From assembly GCF_006494775.1 (NCBI RefSeq), contig NZ_CP041146.1:4030001-4094000 (forward strand): a DNA stretch of 64,000 bases. The letters run 5' to 3'. The DNA is from Nocardioides humi. GTDB taxonomy: Bacteria; Actinomycetota; Actinomycetes; Propionibacteriales; Nocardioidaceae. Below are positions 8,810-16,321 of the stretch, piece after piece. Below the pieces are notes generated by a model. The model saw only the letters and a program-made list of their open reading frames with translations, did no database searches and was not told where the DNA came from. The translations under genes and the position numbers were made by a program. Position 1 is the first letter of the stretch; every line of letters starts with the position of its first letter.

Positions 8810-8891
8810 ACGACGGCCGCCCGAGGGCGGCCGGTGGAAGGGTGTGTCGAGGGGGCGGCCGCCGTCAGGCGGGCCACCAGGCGAAGGTCAT
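8810..8891 (-). promoter_or_regulatory. Ribosome-mediated attenuator of trpS
   Basis: Reading the minus strand, a leader peptide with two adjacent Trp codons (8865-8891) is followed by four segments able to pair alternatively: 1, GGTGGCCCGCC containing the Trp codons; 2, GGCGGCCGCC (8854-8863); 3 and 4, CGGCCGCCC and GGGCGGCCG forming a 9-bp stem at 8814-8833. Stalling on Trp codons would free segment 2 to pair with 3 and so prevent the 3:4 terminator. Known for trp genes in actinobacteria; assignment here is by sequence reading. Confidence 0.75.
8865..8891 (-). CDS. trpS leader peptide (MTFAWWPA)
   Basis: Eight codons plus stop, ATG ACC TTC GCC TGG TGG CCC GCC TGA on the minus strand, beginning 133 nt upstream of trpS. 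Tandem Trp codons in so short a frame just before a strong GC hairpin are the hallmark of a leader peptide that senses charged tRNA-Trp. Confidence 0.72.
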   Translation of the reverse strand: MTFAWWPA

Positions 8892-8910
8892 CCGGTTCGA
8901 CACGCCTCGA

Positions 8911-9522
8911 TCATCGCACGCTCCGGAGCGCCGCGACGTCCGGGACCACGGCCCCGGGCGGGGTGAGCAGGCCGAGCATCGTGGCGGCGATGGCGCGGGC
9001 ACCCTCCGCGTCGGCCAGCTCGCCGACGTACACCGACGCCGCCGCGGCGTGGGTGACGGTGTGCATCGCCGTCAGCAGCCACGAGACGGGGAGGTCGGTG
9101 CGGAACCGGTGCTCCGCGCGGCCGCGCTCGAGCAGCCGCCGGACGCGCTCGCGGGGCTCGGTGTGGGCGGCGTCCATCTCCGCGACGGGCATGCTCCGCT
9201 CGGCGGCGACGACCAGGGCGCCGTACCGCAGGGTGACCTGCCAGCTCGCCTCGATCAACCGGACCAGGGCGGCCGCCGGGTCGCCGGAGAGGTCGACGCC
9301 GCGCAGGGACGCCTCGGACTCGCGCATCGCCCGGTCGACGACCGCGCCGACCAGGCCGGCGCGGTTCTCGAAGTGGCCGTACAGCGTCACCCGGCCGACG
9401 CCGGCGGCCCGGGCGATGTCGTTGATGCTCGCGTCCGGGTCGCGGGCCAGGCAGGTGGTCGCCGCGTCGAGGATCGACTCCACGTTGCGGCGGGCGTCGG
9501 CGCGGAGCGGGCGGGTGGTCAC
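8911..9522 (-). CDS. TetR-family transcriptional regulator
   Basis: 203 aa from GTG 9522, which overlaps the stop of the upstream membrane-protein gene (GTGA). The HTH domain covers residues 10-57 (ESILDAATTCLARDPDASIN, VTLYGHFENRAGLVGAV). The C-terminal ligand domain is typical of actinobacterial TetR proteins. It is the second gene of an operon whose promoter contains an inverted repeat TGTTCGA-N9-TCGAACA, so autorepression together with the membrane protein is likely. Confidence 0.9.
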   Translation of the reverse strand: MTTRPLRADARRNVESILDAATTCLARDPDASINDIARAAGVGRVTLYGHFENRAGLVGAVVDRAMRESEASLRGVDLSGDPAAALVRLIEASWQVTLRYGALVVAAERSMPVAEMDAAHTEPRERVRRLLERGRAEHRFRTDLPVSWLLTAMHTVTHAAAASVYVGELADAEGARAIAATMLGLLTPPGAVVPDVAALRSVR

Positions 9523-9929
9523 GCGGCGACCGCGTCGTGGCAGCCGGCGTACTCCTGCCAGCGCCAGGTCATGGCGACCAGCATCAGCACGAACATCGCG
9601 ATGTGGCCGACCATCATCAGGCCGTGCTCGCCGAGGGCGCCGGCCCAGTAGAGGGGGACGGCGACCGCGAAGCCGGCGTACATCACCGCGCACATCTCCG
9701 CGATCGGCGCCCAGCGGTGCCCGCGGAAGCGCATCCAGCCCGCCATCGGCAGCGCCATGGTCGTCGCCATCACCAGCGTCTCGACGGTGGCCGAGCGCAG
9801 CCACGAGCCGTCGCCCGCGGCGCTCGTCGCGAGCATCCAGACCGGCCAGAGGACCATCATGCCGAGCAGCATGGCGGCGACCATCTCGCCGTAGTGCAGT
9901 GCGAACCTGCGGATCTGTCGTGCGTTCAT
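9519..9929 (-). CDS. Four-helix membrane protein of unknown function
   Basis: 136 aa from ATG 9929, chosen for the GGAGG ribosome site 6 nt upstream. Four hydrophobic helices: MVAAMLLGMMVLWPVWMLA, a second after LVMATTMALPMAGW, VMYAGFAVAVPLYWAG, and MVGHIAMFVLMLVAMTW. No catalytic motif is visible. It is co-transcribed with, and translationally coupled to, the TetR regulator, which suggests inducible expression. Confidence 0.82.
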   Translation of the reverse strand: MNARQIRRFALHYGEMVAAMLLGMMVLWPVWMLATSAAGDGSWLRSATVETLVMATTMALPMAGWMRFRGHRWAPIAEMCAVMYAGFAVAVPLYWAGALGEHGLMMVGHIAMFVLMLVAMTWRWQEYAGCHDAVAA

Positions 9930-9944
9930 GGGGACCTCCAAGTT

Positions 9945-9990
9945 GGACACCTATGTTCGAGATCATAAGTCGAACACGGGTGTACGACAA
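9945..9990 (-). promoter_or_regulatory. Promoter with overlapping TetR-type operator
   Basis: On the minus strand -35 TTGTCG (9985-9990) and -10 TATGAT (9962-9967) are separated by exactly 17 nt. The dyad TGTTCGA-N9-TCGAACA, extended outward by ACACC/GGGTGT, covers the -10 box and the start region, as expected for repression by the regulator encoded downstream. Confidence 0.7.
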
Positions 9991-10244
9991 GGGGCTTGTG
10001 GAGGCGCCGGCGTGGGCCGGGGCGGGCCTGCTGAGCGTGAAAGAGGGCGCTCGGGGATGTACTGAGGGCGCTTCGGGGGCGTCGGCGATCAGAGGTCGGT
10101 CAAGGCGACACGCCGGGATCCCAAAAGTTTCACTGATGAATCCCTTCCCCACGAGTCACATCTGGCCCTATTCTCACGCAAGTGGCGCCCGGCAGATCAC
10201 AGCTGGGGAAGGCGGTGACGGGCGCACAGAAAGCGTGGTTGGTC
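9991..10244. other. Intergenic region between divergent genes
   Basis: 254 bp with no supported gene. It holds a short direct repeat (GAGGGCGCTCGGGG at 10046-10059 and GAGGGCGCTTCGGGG from about 10066) and, further on, lower-GC sequence around 10120-10180, including a possible -10 TATTCT near 10170, that probably drives the BldC-like gene. Confidence 0.4.
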
Positions 10245-10460
10245 ATGGCTCCTACGTCGCGCGAGCGCGCCGAGTCCCTCCCGGACCCGAAATTCCTCAC
10301 CATCGCCGAGGTCGCCTCGGTGATGCGCGTCTCCAAGATGACCGTCTACCGGCTGGTGCACAGCGGTGAGCTCCCCGCCGTCCGGGTCGGTCGCTCGTTC
10401 CGGGTGACCGAGGACGACGTCAACGAGTACCTCCGGAAGTCCTTCTACTCCGCCGGCTAG
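10245..10460 (+). CDS. BldC/MerR-like excisionase-type HTH regulator
   Basis: 71 aa from ATG 10245; an upstream GTG/ATG extension to 10182 exists but its residues are not conserved in style. The protein is a single winged HTH: FLTIAEVASVMRVSKMTVYR, LVHSGELPAVRVGRSFRV, then EDDVNEYLRKSF. This matches Rv0500A and the BldC group, which bind DNA cooperatively. The position directly before bS22 and the epimerase equals the mycobacterial order. In Streptomyces BldC controls development; here the targets are unknown. Confidence 0.9.
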   Translation: MAPTSRERAESLPDPKFLTIAEVASVMRVSKMTVYRLVHSGELPAVRVGRSFRVTEDDVNEYLRKSFYSAG

Positions 10461-10794
10461 CCCGAGGACGACCCCGTCGGTGGTCCCAGGGGCCTCATGC
10501 GGCACATGAATCCCCGGACATCCGGGGATCCATGCACATAGTGGGGGTTGCAACCCCTGACAAGTGCATGAATCCCCGGACATCCGGGGATTCATGCAGG
10601 CGCCGCCGCCCGCCGCCCGGAAGGCCGAGCGCGCCGGCCAGGGTCACGGCGCCGTGCGATCTCCGTCCCATCTCCTGCGCTGATTCACCGCGGCCACGGG
10701 GGTCCGGATAGGCTGACCCGGTGCTCCGGGGTCCCCGGGGCGTCGTACGTCACGCCGGGTGCTGGTCGCGCCCGGTGATCCGGAGAGGTTCCAC
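10461..10794. repeat. 334-bp intergenic region with three palindromes
   Basis: No gene is supported here. Three palindromes lie in 10506-10598: ATGAATCCCCGGA / TCCGGGGATCCAT at 10506-10533 (one mismatch), the perfect GGGGTTGCAACCCC at 10544-10557, and a perfect 16-bp-arm palindrome at 10565-10598 (TGCATGAATCCCCGGA with a 2-nt centre). The outer two share their sequence. They may terminate the BldC-like transcript. Near 10707 TAGGCT may be a -10 box for bS22. Confidence 0.65.
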
Positions 10795-10896
10795 GTGGGT
10801 TCTGTCATCAAGAAGCGCCGCAAGCGCATGGCGAAGAAGAAGCACCGCAAGCTGCTGAAGAAGACGCGCGTCCAGCGTCGCAAGCTCGGCAAGTGA
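10795..10896 (+). CDS. Small ribosomal protein bS22 (AURKAIP1/COX24-like)
   Basis: 33 aa, GTG start with GGAGAGG ribosome site at 10782-10788. The product begins [20 protein letters not shown] and ends RVQRRKLGK; it is almost entirely Lys and Arg. This matches Rv0500B in sequence, length and position. The mycobacterial homologue was found bound to the 30S subunit and named bS22. A 9-bp hairpin follows the stop codon. Confidence 0.93.
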   Translation: MGSVIKKRRKRMAKKKHRKLLKKTRVQRRKLGK

Positions 10897-10897
10897 G

Positions 10898-10922
10898 CTG
10901 CGCGAGCCGCTAGCTCGCGCAG
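10898..10922 (+). terminator. Hairpin after bS22
   Basis: CTGCGCGAG and CTCGCGCAG form a perfect 9-bp stem with a 7-nt loop 1 nt after the stop codon. There is no T tract, so it may stabilise the mRNA or act as an intrinsic terminator of the actinobacterial type. Confidence 0.5.
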
Positions 10923-10979
10923 TCGCAGCCATCGCCGGCGCCCGAGGCGCGCCGGCCTGATTCCGAGGAGTCGGTGGAG

Positions 10980-12041
10980 ATGGGCGCCGGACGCACGGTC
11001 CTGGTCACAGGGGTCTCACGAGACCTCGGCCGCACCCTTGCGCGCACCCTGGCCACCGACCCCGGGATCGATCGGGTGATCGGCGTCGACGTCATCCCGC
11101 CGCGGGGCGACCTCGGCGACGTGACGTTCGTGCGCGCCGACATCCGCAACCCGGTCATCGCGAAGGTCCTCGCCAAGGAGGACGTCGACACCGTCGTCCA
11201 CATGAGCGTGATCGCGACCCCCGGCTCCGCAGGTGCCCGCGGCACCATGAAGGAGCTCAACGTCATCGGGACGATGCAGCTCCTCGCGGCCTGCCAGAAG
11301 GTCGAGGGCCTGCGCTCCCTGGTCGTGAAGTCCTCGACGACCGCGTACGGCGCCAGCAGCGGCGATCCCGCGATGTTCACCGAGGACATGGAGCCCCGGC
11401 GTCCTGCGCGCGCCGGGTACGCCAAGGACGTCGCCGAGGTCGAGCAGTACGTCCGTGGCTTCGCGCGCCGCCGTCCCGACGTGACCGTGACCCTGTTGCG
11501 CTGCGCGAACGTGATCGGACCGCGGGTGGTGAGCCCGCTGGCCTCGTACTTCCGGCTGCCGGTGATCCCCACGGTGCTCGGGTTCGACCCGCGGCTGCAG
11601 TTCCTCCACGAGTCCGACCTCAACCGGGTGCTGCGCCACGCCGTCCGGGAGGAGCGGGCCGGGACGTTCAACGTCGCCGGCGACGGCCTGCTGATGCTGT
11701 CCCAGGCGCTGCGCCGCTCCGGGCGGCCCAATGTCCCCGTGCCCGGCGTGGCCTTCGGCGGCCTCGGGTCCGTGCTCAAGTCGGTACGCCGCGCCGACCT
11801 CTCGCCCGAGCTGGTCGCCTTCCTGACCTACGGCCGCGGCGTCGACACGACGCGGATGCGCAACGAGCTCGGCTTCGAGCCGCACTACACGACGGCCTCG
11901 GCCTTCGCCGAGTTCGCCGCCTCGCTCCCGCCCGGGGCGCACCGTACCGAACGGATGCTCGGCGCGCTCGCCGAGCGCCTCCCCGCGGTCGACGAGGACC
12001 GTCCCGCCCAGCTCACCCTCGCTGGAGGCACGGATGGCTGA
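10980..12041 (+). CDS. NAD-dependent epimerase/dehydratase (GalE2-like)
   Basis: 353 aa from ATG 10980 (GAGGAG at 10965-10970, 9 nt away); GTG 10974 is an alternative. Extended SDR: the Rossmann motif is TVLVTGVSRDLGRTLARTL (GxxxxxG rather than the usual GxxGxxG). VIGVDVIPPRGDL follows, then HMSVIATPGSAGARG. The usual YxxxK is replaced by GYAKDVAEVE (Tyr near residue 145, Lys two residues later), so activity may be divergent. It overlaps the acyltransferase by 8 nt, as Rv0501 adjoins Rv0502. The substrate is unknown. Confidence 0.9.
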   Translation: MGAGRTVLVTGVSRDLGRTLARTLATDPGIDRVIGVDVIPPRGDLGDVTFVRADIRNPVIAKVLAKEDVDTVVHMSVIATPGSAGARGTMKELNVIGTMQLLAACQKVEGLRSLVVKSSTTAYGASSGDPAMFTEDMEPRRPARAGYAKDVAEVEQYVRGFARRRPDVTVTLLRCANVIGPRVVSPLASYFRLPVIPTVLGFDPRLQFLHESDLNRVLRHAVREERAGTFNVAGDGLLMLSQALRRSGRPNVPVPGVAFGGLGSVLKSVRRADLSPELVAFLTYGRGVDTTRMRNELGFEPHYTTASAFAEFAASLPPGAHRTERMLGALAERLPAVDEDRPAQLTLAGGTDG

Positions 12042-13215
12042 CGCCGAGATCATCCCGATCGGCACCCGCGGCCAGCCCGGCCGCGGCACCGGCAAGCGCC
12101 CGTCCGCCGCGGCCCGCGGGCTCGCGCCGAAGAGCGGTACGCCGCGCAAGGCGTCCGCCAGGAAGCCGGCTCCGGCGAAGGAGACCGCCCCGGTCGAGGA
12201 GCCGCCCGCCGACGACGCCCCCGTGATCGAGACGCCGACGCTGCTCGACGCGCCGGCCGACGTACCGGCGCCGGTGGTGGCCCCGGCCCGCACCGAGGAG
12301 CGCGGCGCGAGCCCGCTCTCGGGCATCCCGGCCGGCGACTGGCTGGCCGCCTTCCAGCACGCCAGCAGGGAGCTGTTCGGCGACCAGTGGGAGCCCCAGC
12401 TGGCCCGGTTCCTGGCGTTCCTGCGCCGCCGGCTCACCGGCGAGTACGTCGTCGACGAGTACGGCTTCGATGCCGAGGTCACCGAGCGCTTCTTCATGGC
12501 CGCGCTGCGGCCGGTGGCGCAGAAGTGGTTCCGGATCGAGGTCCGCGGGATCGAGAACATCCCCACCGAGGGCGGCGCCCTGGTCGTGTCCAACCACTCC
12601 GGCACCATCCCGGTCGACGGCCTGATGACGATGGTCTCGATCCACGACCACACCGGCCGCTTCCTGCGCCCGCTCGGCGCCGACCTGGTGTTCCGGCTGC
12701 CCGTCGTGGGCTCGGTGGCCCGCAAGGGCGGGGCCACCCTGGCCTGCAACGAGGACGCCGAGCGGATGCTGCGCGGCGGCGAGCTGGTCGGCGTGTGGCC
12801 GGAGGGCTTCAAGGGCATCGGCAAGCCGTTCTCCGAGCGCTACAAGCTGCAGCGCTTCGGCCGCGGCGGCTTCGTGTCCGCGGCGCTGCGCACCGGTGTG
12901 CCGATCGTGCCGCTGTCGGTGGTCGGCGCCGAGGAGATCTACCCGCTCGTCGGCAACATCCCGTCGCTGGCCCGCCTGCTCGGCGTGCCGTACATCCCGA
13001 TCACGCCGCTGTTCCCGCTGCTCGGGCCGCTCGGCCTGGTCCCGCTGCCGTCCAAGTGGCTGCTCGAGTTCGGCGAGCCGATCCGCACCGACGAGTACGA
13101 CGACGGCGCGGCCGAGGACCCGATGCTGGTCTTCAACGTGACCGATCAGGTCCGCGAGACCATCCAGCAGACGCTCTACAGCCTGCTCATGCAGCGGGAG
13201 TCGGTCTTCCGCTGA
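12034..13215 (+). CDS. Lysophospholipid acyltransferase-family protein
   Basis: 393 aa. The PlsC-type domain begins after a low-complexity Ala/Pro/Lys-rich N-terminus of about 100 residues. Catalytic HX4D is NHSGTIPVDGL. The second acyltransferase motif lies in VWPEGFKGIGKPF, and PIVPLSVVGAEEIYP is a third conserved block. The family is homologous to Rv0502. Expected to transfer acyl groups to a glycerolipid at the membrane. Coupled to the epimerase; convergent with the anti-sigma gene 21 bp away. Confidence 0.92.
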   Translation: MADAEIIPIGTRGQPGRGTGKRPSAAARGLAPKSGTPRKASARKPAPAKETAPVEEPPADDAPVIETPTLLDAPADVPAPVVAPARTEERGASPLSGIPAGDWLAAFQHASRELFGDQWEPQLARFLAFLRRRLTGEYVVDEYGFDAEVTERFFMAALRPVAQKWFRIEVRGIENIPTEGGALVVSNHSGTIPVDGLMTMVSIHDHTGRFLRPLGADLVFRLPVVGSVARKGGATLACNEDAERMLRGGELVGVWPEGFKGIGKPFSERYKLQRFGRGGFVSAALRTGVPIVPLSVVGAEEIYPLVGNIPSLARLLGVPYIPITPLFPLLGPLGLVPLPSKWLLEFGEPIRTDEYDDGAAEDPMLVFNVTDQVRETIQQTLYSLLMQRESVFR

Positions 13216-13236
13216 TCCGGTCTCCTCCGGCGGGGC

Positions 13237-14385
13237 CTACTGGTTGGTGCCGAGCAGGCCGCCGAGGAGGCCGCCGACGCCGTTGACCAGGGTGCCGAGC
13301 AGGCCGGGGTCGGTCGCGCCGTCGGTCGTCTGGCTCTGGCCGTCGAGGCCGAGCGTGCCGGTGAGGCCGCGGGTGACCTCGTCGACCGTCTTGCCGACGC
13401 CCGTCTTGGCCTTGTCGGTCTCGGTGGTGCCGGGCGTCTCGACCGGCGGCACCGGCGGCGCGGCGATGTCGGTCGGGGGCGCCGCCGGAGGCGTGCCCTG
13501 GGCCGGCTTGTCCTTCTTCTTGTCCGGCTCCACCAGCGGCTCGGTGACCGAGGCGGTGATGTCGCCGCTGAGGACCGCGCTGAGCGGCAGGGTGGCGATC
13601 TCCGGGATCTCGGCGATGCCGCCCTCGGCACAGCTCGGGCAGGCCTCCCACGCGGCGGCGTCGATCTGGCGGATCGTCTGCGTCGCGGTGATCAGGCTCG
13701 AGCGGCTGTCGGTGGGCACGACCGAGCCGAGGCCGCCGAGCACGTCCATGCTGTCGGCGGCGAACGCCCGCAGGTCGGCGATCCGCTCGGGCCGGCCGGT
13801 GGCGGCGTAGTCGTCGAGCGCGAACTCGGACGCCTGCCGGGCCTGGTCGGTGAAGTCCTGGAGGGTTGCGTTGACCGCCGCCGCCTTCGCGTCGCGGGCG
13901 GTGAGCGCCTGGAGCTCGGTGAGGCGGGCCCGGGCGTGCGAGATGAGGGAGTCGGCCTTCGCTGCGCCGTCGGGCTGCAGGTTGGTCTGGGCGTTCTCGA
14001 TCGCCCGCTTGACCGGGTAGAGCACGTCGCCGGGCAGGGCGTCCTGGGAGGCCATCGCCATCGAGCCGGTGGCGGACACCACGGCGAAGCCGCCGATCAC
14101 GGCGGCGAGGCGGCGCTCGCGGGAGCCGCGCCGCTGACGCGGGGTGAGCCGGACGGCCAGGTCCTCCTCGGCGCGCTCGGGCTCGCGCTCGGCGGCGGCG
14201 ACCAGCTGGGTGCGCAGCGAGGCGACGAACTCCGGGCGGGCCGTGGGCGGTGGGACGGCGCGCAGGGCGGCGACGAGCTCGAGCAGCTCGGCGTGCGCGT
14301 CACGGTCCGCTTCGTCCTCGGCGCGGCCGGAGACCAGCGCGTCGAACTCGTCGGCGCCGCGCGACCAGCCGTTCCCGCGCATCAC
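13237..14385 (-). CDS. Membrane-anchored anti-sigma-like protein (DUF5667; RsbN-like)
   Basis: 382 aa. The N-terminal cytoplasmic part (residues 1-100, FDALVSGRAED ... PEFVASLRTQLVAA) precedes one transmembrane helix (LAAVIGGFAVVSATGSMAMA, about 93-112). An extracytoplasmic DUF5667 domain follows (SQDALPGDVLYPVKRAIENA; CPSC pair). The Pro/Thr-rich tail ends in a Gly/Leu-rich segment. It lies directly downstream of a BldN-type sigma gene, as rsbN lies beside bldN in Streptomyces. A BldN-type promoter sits just upstream. I infer it holds the sigma factor at the membrane; this rests on context and topology. Confidence 0.82.
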   Translation of the reverse strand: MMRGNGWSRGADEFDALVSGRAEDEADRDAHAELLELVAALRAVPPPTARPEFVASLRTQLVAAAEREPERAEEDLAVRLTPRQRRGSRERRLAAVIGGFAVVSATGSMAMASQDALPGDVLYPVKRAIENAQTNLQPDGAAKADSLISHARARLTELQALTARDAKAAAVNATLQDFTDQARQASEFALDDYAATGRPERIADLRAFAADSMDVLGGLGSVVPTDSRSSLITATQTIRQIDAAAWEACPSCAEGGIAEIPEIATLPLSAVLSGDITASVTEPLVEPDKKKDKPAQGTPPAAPPTDIAAPPVPPVETPGTTETDKAKTGVGKTVDEVTRGLTGTLGLDGQSQTTDGATDPGLLGTLVNGVGGLLGGLLGTNQ

Positions 14386-14440
14386 AACGTCCGTCCTCGT
14401 GTCTGGGGGGCCATCGGGGCCCGTCCGTCCCTACAGACAT

Positions 14441-14469
14441 CCAACGACAGGACGGTGCCGCTGGTTACG
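14441..14469 (-). promoter_or_regulatory. BldN-type promoter of the anti-sigma gene
   Basis: On the minus strand -35 CGTAAC (14464-14469) and -10 CGTTGG (14441-14446) are 17 nt apart, close to the sigma-BldN consensus I recall (CGTAAC, spacer about 16, CGTTGA). It lies 55 nt before the ATG. In Streptomyces rsbN is itself a BldN target, so the placement is meaningful. Confidence 0.7.
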
Positions 14470-14503
14470 GTCCGGAAGGTCATGCCGGCATAGTCCGAAC
14501 GGA

Positions 14504-15313
14504 TCATCGGATTCCCTCCGGCATCAGCTTCGCGAGGTTGCGGACGCCGCGCAGCTGGAGCTGCTTGATGGCGCCGTCGCTGCGGCCCAGCGCCGCGGCG
14601 GTCTCCGCGATGCTCATGCCCTGCAGGAAGCGCATGATCAGGCAGTCCCGCTGCTCGTTGGGGAGCTTGGTCAGCGACTCGAGCAGGATCTCGTTGGTGA
14701 GGCTCGCCAGGACGGCGTTCTCCGGGCCCTCGGTCGCGTCGTCGTGCTGGCCCATGTCCTCGGTGGTCAGCTCGAGGCGGGTGCGGCCGGCCTTGAAGTG
14801 GTCGGTGGCGAGGTTGCGCGCGATGGTCATCAGCCAGGCGCCGAAGTCCTTGCCCTGCCAGCGGAAGGACGACATGTTGCGCAGCGCGCGGAAGAAGGTC
14901 TCCGAGCACAGGTCCTCGGCGACGACCACGGAGCGGGTCCGGTAGTAGAGGAACCGGTAGACCGACGGCTGGTAATGGTCGTAGAGCAGCCCGAAGGCCT
15001 CCGCGTCGCCGCCGCGGGCGAGCTCGACCAGGCCGATCAGCCGCTCCCGGGCCTCGGGGGAGTCCTCCGAGGAGGTCGCGAGGGTGGAGTCGCCGAAGCC
15101 CCCGGAGCCGCCGGAGCCGGACGCGCCGTCGCGGTCGAAGCCGTCGCTCTCCACGTGGGCCTCGCTGAGCAGCCACGGGGCGTCGTACCCGCTGCGCGGG
15201 GAGGGAGTGGCGCCTCCCGCGAGCGCCGCCGTCGGCGCAGGGGACAGGGCAGCGAGCACAGCCTCGCGGAGGGCGTCCAGCCCTCGCGACAGGTCAGTGC
15301 GCTGCCAGGTCAT
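14504..15313 (-). CDS. ECF sigma factor, BldN-like
   Basis: 269 aa; strong ribosome site (GGGAGGGG) before ATG. Region 2 is residues about 95-165 (LLYDHYQPSVYRFLYYRT, EDLCSETFFRAL, KDFGAWLMTIARNLATDHFK). Region 4 is residues about 205-260 (LTKLPNEQRDCLIMRFLQGM, AETAAALGRSDGAIKQL). An N-terminal extension of about 90 residues, Gly/Ser-rich, precedes region 2; BldN of Streptomyces has a proteolytically removed pro-sequence of similar length. It probably recognises CGTAAC/CGTTGR promoters, three of which occur in this window. Confidence 0.88.
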   Translation of the reverse strand: MTWQRTDLSRGLDALREAVLAALSPAPTAALAGGATPSPRSGYDAPWLLSEAHVESDGFDRDGASGSGGSGGFGDSTLATSSEDSPEARERLIGLVELARGGDAEAFGLLYDHYQPSVYRFLYYRTRSVVVAEDLCSETFFRALRNMSSFRWQGKDFGAWLMTIARNLATDHFKAGRTRLELTTEDMGQHDDATEGPENAVLASLTNEILLESLTKLPNEQRDCLIMRFLQGMSIAETAAALGRSDGAIKQLQLRGVRNLAKLMPEGIR

Positions 15314-15400
15314 TCGGGTCCCCTCCCTACTGCCCCCGGCAGGGATCCTACGGCGGATCCTTGCGCAGTGGTACCGGAACCCGAGAACCGGTTGCAGCGG

Positions 15401-16279
15401 CTACCCGCGGAGCCTGCGTCGTACGACGGCCCCGGCGACCGCGGCCCCGGCCGCCGCCGAGCCCACGACGAGTCCGGCGCGGGCGGCCTTGCGACCGGTC
15501 CGGTAGTCGCGGATCCGCCAGCCGTGCGCGCGGGCGTGAGCGCGCAGCTTGGCGTCGGGGTTGATCGCGCAGGGATCGCCGACCAGGCTCAGCATGGGCA
15601 GGTCGTTGGCGGAGTCGCTGTAGGCGGAGCACAGGGACAGGTCGAGGCCCTCCCGCTCGGCGAGCGCCCTGACGGCGACCGCCTTGGCCGGTCCGTGCAG
15701 CATGTCGCCCACCAGCCTGCCGGTGTAGACCCCGTCGACATGCTCGGCGACCGTCCCGAGCGCCCCGGTGAGGCCGAGGCGGCGGGCGATCAGGCTGGCG
15801 ATCTCGATCGGCGCGGCGGTGACCAGCCAGACCCGCTGGCCCTGGTCGAGGTGCATCTGCGCGAGCGCGCGGGTGCCCGGCCAGATCCGGTGCGCCATCG
15901 CCTCGTCGAAGATCTCCTCGCCGACCTCCTCCAGCTCCTGCACGGTGTGTCCGGCGATGAACGCGAGCGCGGAATTGCGCGCCTCGGCGACGTGCTCGGG
16001 GTCCTCGACCCCGACGATGCGGAAGTACGCCTGCTTGTACGCCGCGCCCACGATGTCGCGCGTCGTGAAGAACTTGCGCCGGTACAGCCCGCGGGCGAGG
16101 TGGAAGATGCTCGCGCCCTGCATGACCGTGTTGTCGACGTCGAAGAACGCCGCCGCGCGCGGGTCCGCCGGGTGGGTGAGCGCGGTCTCGACCTCGGCGG
16201 CCGCGGCCGCCGCCTCGCCGGCCAGGCGCGACCGCTGCTGCAGGTTCAGCCGACGGGGTCGGTCGGCGGGCGGCACCAT
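15401..16279 (-). CDS. HAD-IB family phosphatase with C-terminal membrane segment (SerB1-like)
   Basis: 292 aa from ATG 16279. HAD motif I is [15 protein letters not shown] near residue 43; motif [10 protein letters not shown]; motif III/IV around [15 protein letters not shown] and [13 protein letters not shown]. It ends with an Ala/Val/Gly-rich helix ([19 protein letters not shown]) and a basic tail, so it is likely tail-anchored. Position and architecture equal Rv0505c (SerB1). Related actinobacterial enzymes dephosphorylate phosphoserine or lysophosphatidic-type substrates; which applies here is uncertain. Confidence 0.9.
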   Translation of the reverse strand: MVPPADRPRRLNLQQRSRLAGEAAAAAAEVETALTHPADPRAAAFFDVDNTVMQGASIFHLARGLYRRKFFTTRDIVGAAYKQAYFRIVGVEDPEHVAEARNSALAFIAGHTVQELEEVGEEIFDEAMAHRIWPGTRALAQMHLDQGQRVWLVTAAPIEIASLIARRLGLTGALGTVAEHVDGVYTGRLVGDMLHGPAKAVAVRALAEREGLDLSLCSAYSDSANDLPMLSLVGDPCAINPDAKLRAHARAHGWRIRDYRTGRKAARAGLVVGSAAAGAAVAGAVVRRRLRG

Positions 16280-16321
16280 GGGCCCAGCGTAGTGGGGAGA
16301 AGCCGCGCGTAGGATCCCTCC

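Noticed and set aside
9991..10181. A gene upstream of the BldC-like regulator
   Set aside because: No frame has a plausible start, ribosome site and protein-like composition; only a short direct repeat was seen.
10182..10244. N-terminal extension of the BldC-like protein from 10182
   Set aside because: The extension overlaps the likely promoter and the residues are unlike the family; ATG 10245 gives the usual length of about 70 aa.
10506..10598. Repeated palindromes as a CRISPR array
   Set aside because: Only two repeat units, no regular spacers and no cas genes.
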